Source: Schumannella sp. 10F1B-5-1 (GTDB taxonomy: Bacteria > Actinomycetota > Actinomycetes > Actinomycetales > Microbacteriaceae). From it: DNA of 64,000 nucleotides. Shown piece by piece: positions 23,952 to 35,887 of this stretch; position 1 is the first letter of the stretch, and each line of letters starts with the position of its first letter. The notes beneath the pieces were generated by a model. That model saw nothing but the letters and a program-made list of their open reading frames with translations. It was not told the origin of the DNA and ran no database searches. The position numbers and the translations under genes are program-made. The stretch lies in contig NZ_VHQH01000036.1 in the NCBI RefSeq assembly GCF_006517535.1, positions 341,560 to 405,559 of the forward strand, written 5' to 3'.

Positions 23952-23965
23952 CCGGGACCGCCCGC

Positions 23966-24002
23966 GTCCTGCGGCGGCCCGTGCAGGGAGCCGCCGCAGG
24001 AC
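23966..24002. terminator. terminator after the EamA pair
   Basis: A perfect 13-bp stem, 23966-23978 with 23990-24002, and an 11-nt loop, placed 14 nt after the EamA stop and before the hisS promoter. Confidence 0.75.
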
Positions 24003-24080
24003 CCCCGGTCACGCAGCAGCTGGGCCCGGGCCCGCGCACCCGCCGCACGCATCCCGTTCGGCGCCGCATCCCCGAGCCGG

Positions 24081-24086
24081 GATAAT
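24081..24086 (+). promoter_or_regulatory. -10 element of hisS
   Basis: GATAAT lies 8 nt before the GTG at 24095. Transcription should start close to that GTG, which places the ATG at 24089 upstream of or at the transcript start and favours a leaderless GTG start. Confidence 0.55.
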
Positions 24087-24094
24087 GGATGCCC

Positions 24095-25447
24095 GTGGCC
24101 AGTCAGGTGAACCCGCCGCGCGGGATGCGCGACTTCCTCCCCGCCGACAAGGCGCGCCGTGAGCGTCTGCTCGGCGTCATCCGCGGCAGCTACCGCGCCC
24201 ACGGCTTCGACGAGATCGAGACGCCTGTCGTCGAGGACTGGAGCCGCCTCACCTCGGGTCTCGGCGGCGACAACGAGAAGCTCAGCTTCGCCGTGCTGCG
24301 CCGCGGCGTCACGACCGACGAGCTGCACGCCGCGTCGTCGCCCCTCGAGCTGGCCGACCTGGGCCTGCGCTTCGACCTGACCGTGCCGCTCGCCCGCTTC
24401 TACGCGAGCCACCGGGCCGAGCTGCCCGCGGTGTTCCGCTCGATCCAGATCGCCCCGGTCTGGCGCGCCGAGCGCCCGCAGAAGGGCCGCTACCGCCAGT
24501 TCGTGCAGTGCGACATCGACATCCTCGGCGAGGGGTCGACGCTGGCCGAGGCCGAGCTGATCACGGCGACCCTCGCGACCCTCGACGCGCTCGGACTCGA
24601 GGGCGCCGACATCCGCATCAACGACCGCCGCCTGCTGATCGGCATGCTGCGCACCTTCGGCTTCGCCGAGTCGGAGCACGACTCGGTGCTCATCACGATC
24701 GACAAGCTCGACAAGGTCGGCCACGACGGCGTGATCGACGAGCTGACGTCGAAGGGCGTGAGCCCGGATGCGGTGGCCGCCCTGCAGGCCTACTTCCGCA
24801 CGCCGCGCACGATGGAGTTCCTGCCCTTCGGCGAGGCCGCCATCCGCAAGCTCCTGCCCGAGGGCGCCGACGACCGCGTCGTGGCCGAGCTGGCCGGCAT
24901 CGGCGCGGCCGTCGCCGGAGCGCGTGCGGCCGCCGCGGCGGCGCACCGCGCGCAGATCGGCGAGCCGGACCCCGACGCGACCCGCGACATCCCGACCCAG
25001 CCCGACATCCCGCTGACCTTCGATCCCTTCCTCGTGCGCGGCATGGGCTACTACACGGGCCCGATCTTCGAGGTCGCGCACCCCGAGGTGAGCTACTCGC
25101 TCGGCGGCGGCGGGCGCTACGACGGCATGATCGGCCGCTTCCTCGGCAGCGACGTGCCCGCGGCCGGCTTCTCGCTCGGCTTCGAGCGCCTCGTCGACCT
25201 GGTCGAGCTGCCCGCCGACGAGACCGACGGGGGAGTCGCGCTCGTGCACGACGCCGACCTCGACCCCGCCTCGCTCGTCGCCCTCAAGACCGCGGTCATC
25301 GCGACGGGCGCCCGCGTGCGTCTCGTGCGCCGCACCAAGAACGTGGCCAACCTGCTCGACGCGCTCAAGGCCGACGGCTACAGCCGCTTCGCCTTCGTGG
25401 ATGCGGCGACCGGCCCCGACAACCTCGGCCTGCGTCCGCTCGACTGA
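24095..25447 (+). CDS. hisS: histidine--tRNA ligase
   Basis: A 450-residue class II aminoacyl-tRNA synthetase charging tRNA-His. Motif 1 surrounds NPPRGMRDFLP; motif 2 is SIQIAPVWRAERPQKGRYRQF; the histidine-specific LVRGMGYYTGPIFEV and the motif 3 region AGFSLGFERLVDL are present. A C-terminal anticodon-binding alpha/beta domain follows. The GTG at 24095 is chosen from the leaderless promoter; the in-frame ATG at 24089 would add two residues and has no ribosome-binding site. It reads like the HisS variant of actinobacteria, which lacks some insertions of E. coli HisS. Confidence 0.95.
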   Translation: MASQVNPPRGMRDFLPADKARRERLLGVIRGSYRAHGFDEIETPVVEDWSRLTSGLGGDNEKLSFAVLRRGVTTDELHAASSPLELADLGLRFDLTVPLARFYASHRAELPAVFRSIQIAPVWRAERPQKGRYRQFVQCDIDILGEGSTLAEAELITATLATLDALGLEGADIRINDRRLLIGMLRTFGFAESEHDSVLITIDKLDKVGHDGVIDELTSKGVSPDAVAALQAYFRTPRTMEFLPFGEAAIRKLLPEGADDRVVAELAGIGAAVAGARAAAAAAHRAQIGEPDPDATRDIPTQPDIPLTFDPFLVRGMGYYTGPIFEVAHPEVSYSLGGGGRYDGMIGRFLGSDVPAAGFSLGFERLVDLVELPADETDGGVALVHDADLDPASLVALKTAVIATGARVRLVRRTKNVANLLDALKADGYSRFAFVDAATGPDNLGLRPLD

Positions 25448-26791
<1,344 letters not shown>

Positions 26792-26829
26792 GCGGCGACA
26801 GCACCGCCGGCGCCAGCGTCGGCACCTCA

Positions 26830-26875
26830 CGAGAGCACGGATCTCGGCCCGCTCGGGCCGGGCTCCGTGCTCTCG
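26830..26875 (+). terminator. enolase terminator
   Basis: An outer 12-bp stem (26830-26841 with 26864-26875) encloses a 6-bp stem CGGCCC (26845-26850) with GGGCCG (26855-26860), loop GCTC. It directly precedes the next promoter. Confidence 0.85.
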
Positions 26876-26888
26876 CGGTTCGTGCGCC

Positions 26889-26894
26889 TACGAT
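26889..26894 (+). promoter_or_regulatory. -10 element of the FtsB-like gene
   Basis: TACGAT, 7 nt before the GTG at 26902, with no Shine-Dalgarno: a leaderless promoter, only 14 nt after the enolase terminator. Confidence 0.7.
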
Positions 26895-26901
26895 CGACGA
26901 C

Positions 26902-27417
26902 GTGACTCGACGACCGCGCATCATCCGCGTGCCCGTCGCCATGGAGGGCGAGACCCGCGCGGCGGCCTGGCTGCGCAGCTTCCGCCTCTCGGGCTTCGCG
27001 CTCTCGGTGCTGCTGCTCATCGTCGCCGCGCTCGTCGTTCTCGCGCCGGGCCTCAAGACCTTCGTCGAGCAGCGCACCCAGATCGCCGCGCTGCAGAAGC
27101 AGGTCGACGACGCGCAGAGCGAGGTCGACGACCTGGATGCCGAGGTGGATCGCTGGAGCGACCCCGCCTACATCGAGGCCCAGGCCCGCGGCCGTCTCTA
27201 CTACGTGATCCCCGGCGACGTCACCTACCTCGTCACCGGCGAGACCGCCGCCCCCACCACGACCGATTCGCAGCCGATCAGCGACGCCATCCAGACCACC
27301 CGCATCGACTGGGTGTCGTCGCTGGTGAGCTCGCTGTTCACGGCCGGCACCACCCAGGCTCCGGCCGGGCAGGGCGGCGCCGTGCAGCTCGACGACCCCA
27401 CGAAGAACCAGCAGTGA
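26902..27417 (+). CDS. FtsB/DivIC-like septum formation initiator protein
   Basis: A 171-residue bitopic division protein. A basic cytoplasmic N-terminus is followed by one membrane helix (about 32-52), then a short coiled coil (QIAALQKQVDDAQSEVDDLD) and the conserved DPAYIEAQARGRLYYVIPGD, the DivIC/FtsB signature. The C-terminal 60 residues are low-complexity. It would join the FtsQ-FtsL-FtsB complex at the septum. The position directly after enolase is the classic actinobacterial place. It overlaps the DUF501 gene by 4 bp (GTGA), so the two are translationally coupled. Confidence 0.93.
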   Translation: MTRRPRIIRVPVAMEGETRAAAWLRSFRLSGFALSVLLLIVAALVVLAPGLKTFVEQRTQIAALQKQVDDAQSEVDDLDAEVDRWSDPAYIEAQARGRLYYVIPGDVTYLVTGETAAPTTTDSQPISDAIQTTRIDWVSSLVSSLFTAGTTQAPAGQGGAVQLDDPTKNQQ

Positions 27418-27932
27418 CCACACCTCCCTACCCCGCCCCGACCGACGCCGACATCGCGGCCGTGACCCGGCAACTCGGCCGCCCCGCGCGGGGCGTCGTC
27501 GGCATCGCCGCGCGCTGCGTCTGCGGCAACCCGACCGTCGTCGCGACCGCGCCGCGCCTCGACGACGGCACGCCGTTCCCGACCTTCTACTACCTGTGCC
27601 ACCCGGCCGCGAACTCCTCGGTGTCGACCCTCGAGGCCACCGGAGTCATGGTCGAGCTGGCCGCCCTGCTCGAGGATGCCGACGAGGCCGCCGCCTACCG
27701 TGCGGCCCACGAGGCCTACCTCGCCGATCGCGAGAGCATCGACCACGTCGACGAGATCGACGGCATCTCGGCCGGCGGCATGCCCGTACGGGTCAAGTGC
27801 CTGCACGCGCTCGTGGCGCACAGCCTCGCGGCGGGCCCGGGTGTGAACAAGATCGGCGACCGCGCCCTCGAGCGGGCAGACTGGAGCCCGGAGGTATGCC
27901 GATGCGTTCCCGAGACCGGTCCCGAGGCCTGA
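27414..27932 (+). CDS. DUF501 domain-containing protein
   Basis: A 172-residue protein of the actinobacterial DUF501 family; the function is unknown. Seen: GRPARGVVGIAARCVCGNP near the N-terminus, FPTFYYLCHPAANSSVSTLE in the middle, and CLHALVAHSLAAGPGVNKIG, with HALVAHSLAAGPGVNKIGD the most conserved block. Several cysteines (CVC, CHP, KCLH, CRC) suggest a metal site. It is coupled to the FtsB-like gene upstream, and the subtilase gene starts inside its last 31 bases. In other actinobacteria an exopolyphosphatase gene often follows; here a protease gene does. Confidence 0.92.
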   Translation: MTTPPYPAPTDADIAAVTRQLGRPARGVVGIAARCVCGNPTVVATAPRLDDGTPFPTFYYLCHPAANSSVSTLEATGVMVELAALLEDADEAAAYRAAHEAYLADRESIDHVDEIDGISAGGMPVRVKCLHALVAHSLAAGPGVNKIGDRALERADWSPEVCRCVPETGPEA

Positions 27933-29203
27933 GCCGCGGCGTGCGCTCCGCGCGCTCCGTGCGCCGCGCCGCCGCGGGCGTCGCGACCCTCGCGCTCGCC
28001 GTCGGCGCCGCACTCGTGCCGGCCGTCGCGGCGCAGGCCGACGATGTGCGCAATCGGGAGTACTGGCTGCAGGACTACGGCATCGAGAAGGCCTGGGCCA
28101 CCACCAAGGGCAAGGGCCAGACCATCGCGGTCATCGACTCCGGTGTCGACCCCACGCATCCCGACCTCGCCGGCGCCGTCGTCGGCGGCAAGGACTTCTC
28201 GGGCTTCGGCGGGCCCACGGGGCAGCCGCCCGCCGGCGACGACAACGAGCACGGCACGATGGTCGCCTCGCTCGCGGCGGGCCGCGGCACGAGCGCGACC
28301 GACGGCATCATCGGCAGCGCTCCCGAGGCGTCGATCCTGGCGATCTCGATCGGCTTCGGCTCGCAGGCGCGCAACTCCGACCAGCAGATCGCGGATGCCG
28401 TGACCTGGGCTGTCGACAACGGCGCCGACGTGATCAACATGTCGTTCAGCCGCAACACCCCCGACTGGCCCGAGAGCTGGGACAAGGCCTTCCTCTACGC
28501 CATGGAGCACGACGTCGTGATCGTCGCCGCGGCCGGCAACCGCGGATCGGGCATCACCTCGGTCGGCGCGCCCGCCACCATGCCGGGCGTGCTCGTCGTC
28601 GGCGGCGTCGACCGTCAGGGCGTCACGAGCTTCGACGCCTCGACTCAGGGCATCACGATCGGCGTCAGCGCGCCGAGCGAGGAGCTCGTCGGGGCCACGC
28701 CCGGCGGCGGCCGCGCGATCTGGAGCGGCACCAGCGGCGCCTCGCCGATCGTCGCCGGCATCGTCGCGCTCGTGAAGGCCGCGCATCCTGACCTCGACGC
28801 CGACAACGTGATCAACCGCGTGGTGAAGACCGCCCACGACGCCGGAACGCCGGGCGTCGACTTCCTCTACGGCTACGGCCTGGTGGATGCGTCGGCCGCC
28901 GTCAGCGGGCAGGTCGATACGGTCAAGGCGAACCCGATGGGCGACCTGGCCGACTGGGTGCGCGTCTACCGCCGCGCTGACGGCGCCCCCGTCACGCCCG
29001 CGACCCGCGCCGACCGCAACCCGCCCGCCGCCGTGCCCGCGCCGGTCGTGCCCTGGAGTCCGGTCGGCACCCTGCTGCCCGACCCGCGGCGCCTGAGCGA
29101 GTGGGGGATGCCCGCCCTCGCCTTCACCGGACTCGCCGCCGTCTGGATCGCCCTCATCGTCGGGGGAGTGCGCACGGTCAGGAGCGGTCGCCGGACGCGC
29201 TAA
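27902..29203 (+). CDS. secreted, membrane-anchored S8 serine protease (subtilisin/mycosin-like)
   Basis: A 433-residue protease. The twin-arginine-rich signal region (up to AQADD, about residue 47) is followed by the subtilase domain with the catalytic triad: Asp in IAVIDSGVDPTHPDL, His in DNEHGTMVASLAAG and Ser in SGTSGASPIVAG; the oxyanion Asn lies in VIVAAAGNRGSG. A proline-rich linker leads to a C-terminal membrane helix (FTGLAAVWIALIVGG) and a basic end, the layout of mycosins, but no type VII secretion genes are nearby. GGAGGT 7 nt before the ATG at 27902 is preferred to the ATG at 27896. It overlaps DUF501 by 31 bp. The substrate is unknown. Confidence 0.9.
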   Translation: MRSRDRSRGLSRGVRSARSVRRAAAGVATLALAVGAALVPAVAAQADDVRNREYWLQDYGIEKAWATTKGKGQTIAVIDSGVDPTHPDLAGAVVGGKDFSGFGGPTGQPPAGDDNEHGTMVASLAAGRGTSATDGIIGSAPEASILAISIGFGSQARNSDQQIADAVTWAVDNGADVINMSFSRNTPDWPESWDKAFLYAMEHDVVIVAAAGNRGSGITSVGAPATMPGVLVVGGVDRQGVTSFDASTQGITIGVSAPSEELVGATPGGGRAIWSGTSGASPIVAGIVALVKAAHPDLDADNVINRVVKTAHDAGTPGVDFLYGYGLVDASAAVSGQVDTVKANPMGDLADWVRVYRRADGAPVTPATRADRNPPAAVPAPVVPWSPVGTLLPDPRRLSEWGMPALAFTGLAAVWIALIVGGVRTVRSGRRTR

Positions 29204-29240
29204 CGTTAAAGCGCGCACTGTCCATAAGGAGACCACCCTC

Positions 29241-30569
29241 GTGCCCAAGATCCTCATCGTCGGCGGCGGTTATGCCGGGTTCTACACCGCCTTCAAGCTG
29301 CAGAAGCACCTGCGACGCGGTGAGGCGACCGTCACGGTCGTCGACCCCCTGCCGTACATGACCTACCAGCCCTTCCTGCCGGAGGTCGCCGCCGGGTCTG
29401 TCGAGCCGCGCCACGCGATCGTGCCGCTGCGCAAGCACCTCAAGAACACGCGCGTCATCACCGCCAAGGTGACCGGCATCGACCACGCGAACCGCACCGC
29501 CACCATCACGCCCGCCGAGGGCGAGCCGTGGCAGGAGGAGTACGACGAGATCGTCGTCACCGCCGGCGCCGTGTCGCGCACCTTCCCGATCCCGGGCGTC
29601 GCCGACGAGGCCATCGGCCTCAAGACGATCGAAGAGGCGACCTCGATCCGCGACCGGATCATCGCCAACGTCGACAAGGCATCCAACCTGCCCGCCGGCC
29701 CCGAGCGCGACCGTCTGCTGACCGTCGTCGTCGTCGGCGGCGGCTTCGCCGGCATCGAGGTGTTCGCTGAGCTGCGCAGCTTCGTCAGCGCGCTCGTCGG
29801 CCAGTACTCGACGCTGAGCTTCGAGGACACGAAGTTCCACCTCATCGAGGCGATGGGCCGCATCATGCCCGAGGTCTCGCTCGAGACCAGCAAGTGGGTC
29901 ATCAAGAACATCACCGAGCGCGGCGGCCAGATCCACCTCGACACGCAGCTGCAGAGCGCGGTCGACGGCAAGATCCAGCTCTCGACCGGCGAGGAGTTCG
30001 AGTCGGAGCTCATCATCTGGACGGCCGGCGTCATGGCCAGCCCGTCGCTCAAGGGCACCGACCTGCCGCTCGAGCCGCGTGGTCGCGTGACCGTGCGCGC
30101 CGATCTGCGCGGCGTCGACGCCGAGGGCGAGATCGTCCCCGGCCTCTGGGGCGCCGGCGACGCGGCGGCCGTTCCCGACATCTCGGGCTTCAGCCCGCTG
30201 CCCGACAAGTCGTGCGTGCCGAACGCCCAGCACGCGGTGCGTCAGGGCAAGCGCATGGCGAAGAACATCGTCGCCGTCCTGCGCGGCGAGGCCACCAAGG
30301 ACTACTTCCACAAGCCCGCGGGCGCGGTGGCCGGTCTCGGTCTCGGCGTCGGCGCGTTCCAGAAGGGCAAGCTCGGCATCACCGGCTTCCCCGCCTGGAT
30401 CATGCACCGCGGCTACCACGGTCTCGCGATGCCGATGTGGGAGCGCAAGTTCCGCGTCTTCGGCAACTGGTTCGCCCAGTTCATCTACGGCCGCGACCTC
30501 TCGGCGATCCCCGCGCGCGACGTGCCGCGCGAGGCCTTCGAGACCTTCGCGTCGCGCCCCAAAGCCTGA
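29241..30569 (+). CDS. ndh: type II NADH dehydrogenase (NDH-2), NAD(P)/FAD-dependent oxidoreductase
   Basis: A 442-residue single-subunit, non-proton-pumping NADH:quinone oxidoreductase. FAD-binding GGGYAGFYTAFKLQKHL at the N-terminus; the second Rossmann motif VVVVGGGFAGIEVFAELR about residue 162; the FAD-ribityl segment GLWGAGDAAAVPDI; and the quinone-side NAQHAVRQGKRMAKNI. AAGGAG lies 9 nt before the GTG start. A short palindromic patch, GCGCT/AGCGC around TAACGTTA (29197-29214), lies over the upstream stop codon and may hold the promoter. A hairpin follows the stop. Confidence 0.94.
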   Translation: MPKILIVGGGYAGFYTAFKLQKHLRRGEATVTVVDPLPYMTYQPFLPEVAAGSVEPRHAIVPLRKHLKNTRVITAKVTGIDHANRTATITPAEGEPWQEEYDEIVVTAGAVSRTFPIPGVADEAIGLKTIEEATSIRDRIIANVDKASNLPAGPERDRLLTVVVVGGGFAGIEVFAELRSFVSALVGQYSTLSFEDTKFHLIEAMGRIMPEVSLETSKWVIKNITERGGQIHLDTQLQSAVDGKIQLSTGEEFESELIIWTAGVMASPSLKGTDLPLEPRGRVTVRADLRGVDAEGEIVPGLWGAGDAAAVPDISGFSPLPDKSCVPNAQHAVRQGKRMAKNIVAVLRGEATKDYFHKPAGAVAGLGLGVGAFQKGKLGITGFPAWIMHRGYHGLAMPMWERKFRVFGNWFAQFIYGRDLSAIPARDVPREAFETFASRPKA

Positions 30570-30587
30570 CAACCGCGTCACGCCGTC

Positions 30588-30617
30588 GACGGCGCTCCTC
30601 CTCCGGGAGGGGCGCCG
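30588..30617 (+). terminator. terminator after ndh
   Basis: Stem ACGGCGC/GCGCCGT continued by CCTCC/GGAGG (30588-30600 with 30605-30617), about 13 pairs, loop TCCG, 18 nt after the stop. A T-containing stretch follows (GTTCGCGTTT). Confidence 0.8.
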
Positions 30618-30688
30618 TTCGCGTTTCGCGGATGACATCGCTCGTCTGAATCCGAGCATCCGACAGCTGTCCGATAGGCTCGGCGATC

Positions 30689-31852
30689 GTGCTCCGCCTG
30701 CTCGTCTCCCTCGCCGTGGGTGCTCTCGTCGGCGCCGTCATCGTCAGCATCGTCGGCCCGCCCGACGGCGCCGGCGGTCTCCTGATCGGCATCTCGTCGA
30801 CCGTGCTCGTCATCTCGGTCATGCTGATGCTGATCGGGCGGTCGATGCGCGGCACGGTCGCCCCCGACGCGGCGAGCCTGCAGGCCGCCCGCGATGCCCG
30901 ACGGCTCGGTCTCGCCCGGGTGGATGCGCTCCGCCAGACCGGCACGCAGATCAATGACCAGCCGTACTGCGAGATCGACCTCACGGTGCAGCCGCTGCGC
31001 GGCGCGGCGTTCGCGACCACGATCGGCCAGATCGTCGCCGTGACCGAGGTCCCGGCGTATCAGCCGGGCAGCGAGCACGAGGTGCTCCTCGTCGTGGACG
31101 GTGGCCCCGAGGTCGCTCTGGTCGGCGACGGGCAGCTCTCGCTCTCCGAGCGCGGTCGGCTGCGCATCCCGGCGCGCTCGAGTGTGCCGTTCCGCTCGAT
31201 CGCGCCGCACACGCGCATCGTCGGAGGGCGTCGCCGCGGACCACTGATCGGCGTCGGTGCCTCGGGGCGCCCCTGGCGTCTCGCGCTCTTCGTGGTGCTC
31301 GCGCTCGTCGCGGCGACCGCTGTCGTGCTGCCCTTCCGTGAGGCGGTCGGCCAGACCGTCGCGGCGATCGGCGACGGGCGGCTCAAGCCCGACGCACGTC
31401 GCCCCGAGATCGTGCGCGCCGCGCTCGACGCGATCACGCGCGAGGTCGGCCACGACCGCGTCGTGAGCATCGGGGTCTATGAGGATTTCGTGATCGTCGA
31501 CGCTCCGATCGAGGTCGGTGGCACCCGTACCGACGAGTGGATGTACCGCGGCGGCCAGGTGAGTCACCGCGGCGCCGCGACCTCGCAGCCCGAGCTGGCC
31601 GAGGAGCAGTTCCGCAGCTCGGATGTCGCCGTCGAGCGCATCTGGGCGCTGCTGGAACGGGCGTCCGTCGACGCCGGCACGCCGATCGGCGACGCGAGCG
31701 TGCGGATCGCCCGCGCGACCGACGACGACATCGACAGCCCGACCTTCATCCAGGCGGTCGGCGATCCGGAGATCACCTTCAGCATCGGCGACGACTACGG
31801 CGACACCGCGTTCATCGCGGCGGCCGACGGGAGCGGGCTGCGCCGGCGCTGA
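30689..31852 (+). CDS. hypothetical membrane protein
   Basis: A 387-residue protein of no family I recognise. It has two N-terminal membrane helices (about 2-22 and 31-52), a soluble region with a beta-rich stretch (YCEIDLTVQPLRGAAFATTI, ending in VPFRSIAPHTRIV), a third helix (about 203-223) and a C-terminal soluble domain (about 230-387) with DRVVSIGVYEDFVIVDAP and ITFSIGDDYGDTAFIAA. The start GTG at 30689 is fixed by the leaderless -10 box TAGGCT (30675-30680), 8 nt upstream. The middle region recalls DUF-type proteins with an OB-like fold, but this is weak. Confidence 0.75.
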   Translation: MLRLLVSLAVGALVGAVIVSIVGPPDGAGGLLIGISSTVLVISVMLMLIGRSMRGTVAPDAASLQAARDARRLGLARVDALRQTGTQINDQPYCEIDLTVQPLRGAAFATTIGQIVAVTEVPAYQPGSEHEVLLVVDGGPEVALVGDGQLSLSERGRLRIPARSSVPFRSIAPHTRIVGGRRRGPLIGVGASGRPWRLALFVVLALVAATAVVLPFREAVGQTVAAIGDGRLKPDARRPEIVRAALDAITREVGHDRVVSIGVYEDFVIVDAPIEVGGTRTDEWMYRGGQVSHRGAATSQPELAEEQFRSSDVAVERIWALLERASVDAGTPIGDASVRIARATDDDIDSPTFIQAVGDPEITFSIGDDYGDTAFIAAADGSGLRRR

Positions 31853-31897
31853 CAGCCGGGTGCCGCCGCGTCGGCGGTGCGGCGTTGCGTGCCGCGC

Positions 31898-32281
31898 ATG
31901 GACATCGACACCTGGATGCGCGGCTACGAGAAGGCCTGGGCGAGCAACGACGCCGACGACATCGGCGCGCTGTTCGCCGCCGACGCGGAGTATCGCGTCG
32001 AGCCGTGGACCGAGCCCTGGCGCGGCCGCGACGCGATCGTGCGCGAGTGGATCGCGCGCGCCGATTCGCCGGGCGACTGGACCTTCACGTGGCACCTCGC
32101 GGGCGCCGACCCCTCGACCGACACCGTCTTCGTGCAGGGCGAGACCCGCTACGCCGAGACGGGGATCGTCTACAGCAATCTGTGGGTGATCCGGTTCGCC
32201 GCGGAGGCCGGCGCCGGCGCCGACGGCGGGCGGGCCCTCGCCTTCACCGAGTGGTGGATGGATCAGGCGAAGCCGTCGTGA
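31898..32281 (+). CDS. SnoaL-like / NTF2 fold family protein
   Basis: A 127-residue protein with the alpha+beta cone pattern of the SnoaL-like group: WMRGYEKAWASNDADDIGAL, FAADAEYRVEPWTEPWRG, IVREWI and a run of beta strands to EWWMDQ. Members are polyketide cyclases, isomerases or proteins of unknown function; without a biosynthetic cluster nearby no reaction is assigned. An in-frame ATG at 31877 would add seven residues, but the family begins close to MDIDTW. Confidence 0.8.
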   Translation: MDIDTWMRGYEKAWASNDADDIGALFAADAEYRVEPWTEPWRGRDAIVREWIARADSPGDWTFTWHLAGADPSTDTVFVQGETRYAETGIVYSNLWVIRFAAEAGAGADGGRALAFTEWWMDQAKPS

Positions 32282-32405
32282 GCATCCTGCCCCTCCCCGC
32301 AGCGTTCGCCGTCCGAAGTCGCTCGGTCGGTGTCGTCCGCTCGCTCTAGCATCGTCACCAGCAGGGACGCCGCGATCCCCGCCCGCCGACCGAGGAGCGC
32401 ACCCC

Positions 32406-34799
<2,394 letters not shown>

Positions 34800-34807
34800 G
34801 CGGGGGC

Positions 34808-34827
34808 GACAGCGCGAGATCGCTGTC
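34808..34827. terminator. short hairpin between convergent genes
   Basis: GACAGCG (34808-34814) and CGCTGTC (34821-34827), loop 6 nt. It lies between the UvrA-like gene and the convergent lipoprotein gene and overlaps the latter's stop codon. Confidence 0.5.
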
Positions 34828-35395
34828 AGCGCTGCTGCGGGAGCGGTGAGGGCGGTGCCTCGTTCCTGACGACGCCCTGGATGTCGCCGACCGTCGTCAC
34901 GGTGTACGCCGAGAGGTTGAGTGTGTCGCCCGGATAGATCGGCCATGGGTAGCCGCCTCGGCGCACCCGATTGAGCGTGTTGAGGTAGCCGAAGTCGGGG
35001 AAGCCGAACCGCTCGGCGATGTAGTCGACGAGATCACCGGATGCCACCGTGTACGACGCCGGTCGGCCGGCGGAGTCGAGGGTGACGGCGCCGGTCGCGT
35101 ACTCGCGGGATCCCGCGTCGACCGGCAGTCGCACGGCGTAGGAGCCGATCCGGTCGCCCGCCACCACGGGCGCCGCGCCGACAGAATCCGCGTTCGGTGT
35201 CGGAGTGATCGTCGCGTCGTCCATCGGATCTCCAGAGGGCATGGCCGTGTTCGTCGACGGAACGGCGGCGGAAGCACTCGCCGATGGCGAGGTCGAGCGT
35301 CGACTGTCAGCGCGATCATCGTCGGCGGGCACGCAGGCCGCGAGGGTCGCCGCCGTGATCAGTGCCATCGCCGTCACCAGCACGCGTCGTCGCAT
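34826..35395 (-). CDS. lipoprotein with LysM-like C-terminal domain
   Basis: A 189-residue lipoprotein: signal peptide with lipobox LAAC (Cys at about 21), then a Ser/Thr/Pro-rich stretch (about 25-70) and a C-terminal segment YTVASGDLVDYIAERFG, LNTLNRV, IYPGDTLNLSAY. That order (tVxsGDtl..IA..fg...lN.....i.pGd.L.l) is the LysM peptidoglycan-binding pattern. It is presumably held in the outer face of the membrane and binds the wall. It is convergent with the UvrA-like gene. Confidence 0.8.
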   Translation of the reverse strand: MRRRVLVTAMALITAATLAACVPADDDRADSRRSTSPSASASAAVPSTNTAMPSGDPMDDATITPTPNADSVGAAPVVAGDRIGSYAVRLPVDAGSREYATGAVTLDSAGRPASYTVASGDLVDYIAERFGFPDFGYLNTLNRVRRGGYPWPIYPGDTLNLSAYTVTTVGDIQGVVRNEAPPSPLPQQR

Positions 35396-35518
35396 CGCTT
35401 CCCCCTCAGATGAGCGTGGCTCACACTAACCCGTCGTCGCGTCGAGGTGCGGTGCCGGCGCGCGGCGTTCGGGCTCAGCGTCGTTCGGCGCCACGGCGAG
35501 CACGCCCTGACCCGTCTT

Positions 35519-35710
35519 TCAGAGTCGGCGTCGGTTGATCCTCAGCGCGATGAGAGCGACGACGGTCATCACCAGACCGGAGGCCAGCATCACTCCGACC
35601 AGCGCCATGTCGCCGCGACCCCCGATCATCAGGCCGAGCGCCGAGACCACGACGATCAGGCCGCAGGCGGCGAGGAGCCAGTTCAGCCGGATCGCGGTCT
35701 TGGCGTTCAT
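35519..35710 (-). CDS. small two-helix membrane protein
   Basis: A 63-residue hydrophobic protein with two predicted membrane helices (about 11-29 and 34-57) joined by a GGRGD turn, and a basic C-terminus. No family is recognised. The absence of a good ribosome-binding site lowers the certainty, but the hydrophobic pattern is unlike a shadow frame of GC-rich DNA. Confidence 0.6.
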   Translation of the reverse strand: MNAKTAIRLNWLLAACGLIVVVSALGLMIGGRGDMALVGVMLASGLVMTVVALIALRINRRRL

Positions 35711-35772
35711 CCGGTCAGGCTGATCTGAACGACGCTCACTGTCAATGCGCGGGCCGTCGGATCGCCGCCGCG

Positions 35773-35846
35773 TGCCCCCGCTGGGATTCGAACCCAGACT
35801 GAGGCGATTTTAAGTCGCCTGCCTCTGCCGATTGGGCTACGGGGGC
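35773..35846 (-). tRNA. tRNA-Leu (anticodon UAA), short variable loop
   Basis: A 74-nt cloverleaf can be drawn by hand: acceptor GCCCCCG/CGGGGGC with discriminator A, D arm GCC/GGC, anticodon arm GGCGA/TCGCC with loop CTTAAAA (anticodon TAA), variable loop TCAGT, T arm CTGGG/CCCAG with loop TTCGAAT. No CCA is encoded. The 5-nt variable loop is class I, whereas leucine tRNAs of bacteria usually have a long class II arm. Confidence 0.9.
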
Positions 35847-35887
35847 GGATGCGTCGGCGCGGGTGCCGACGGTCCTCCGCGAAAGTA

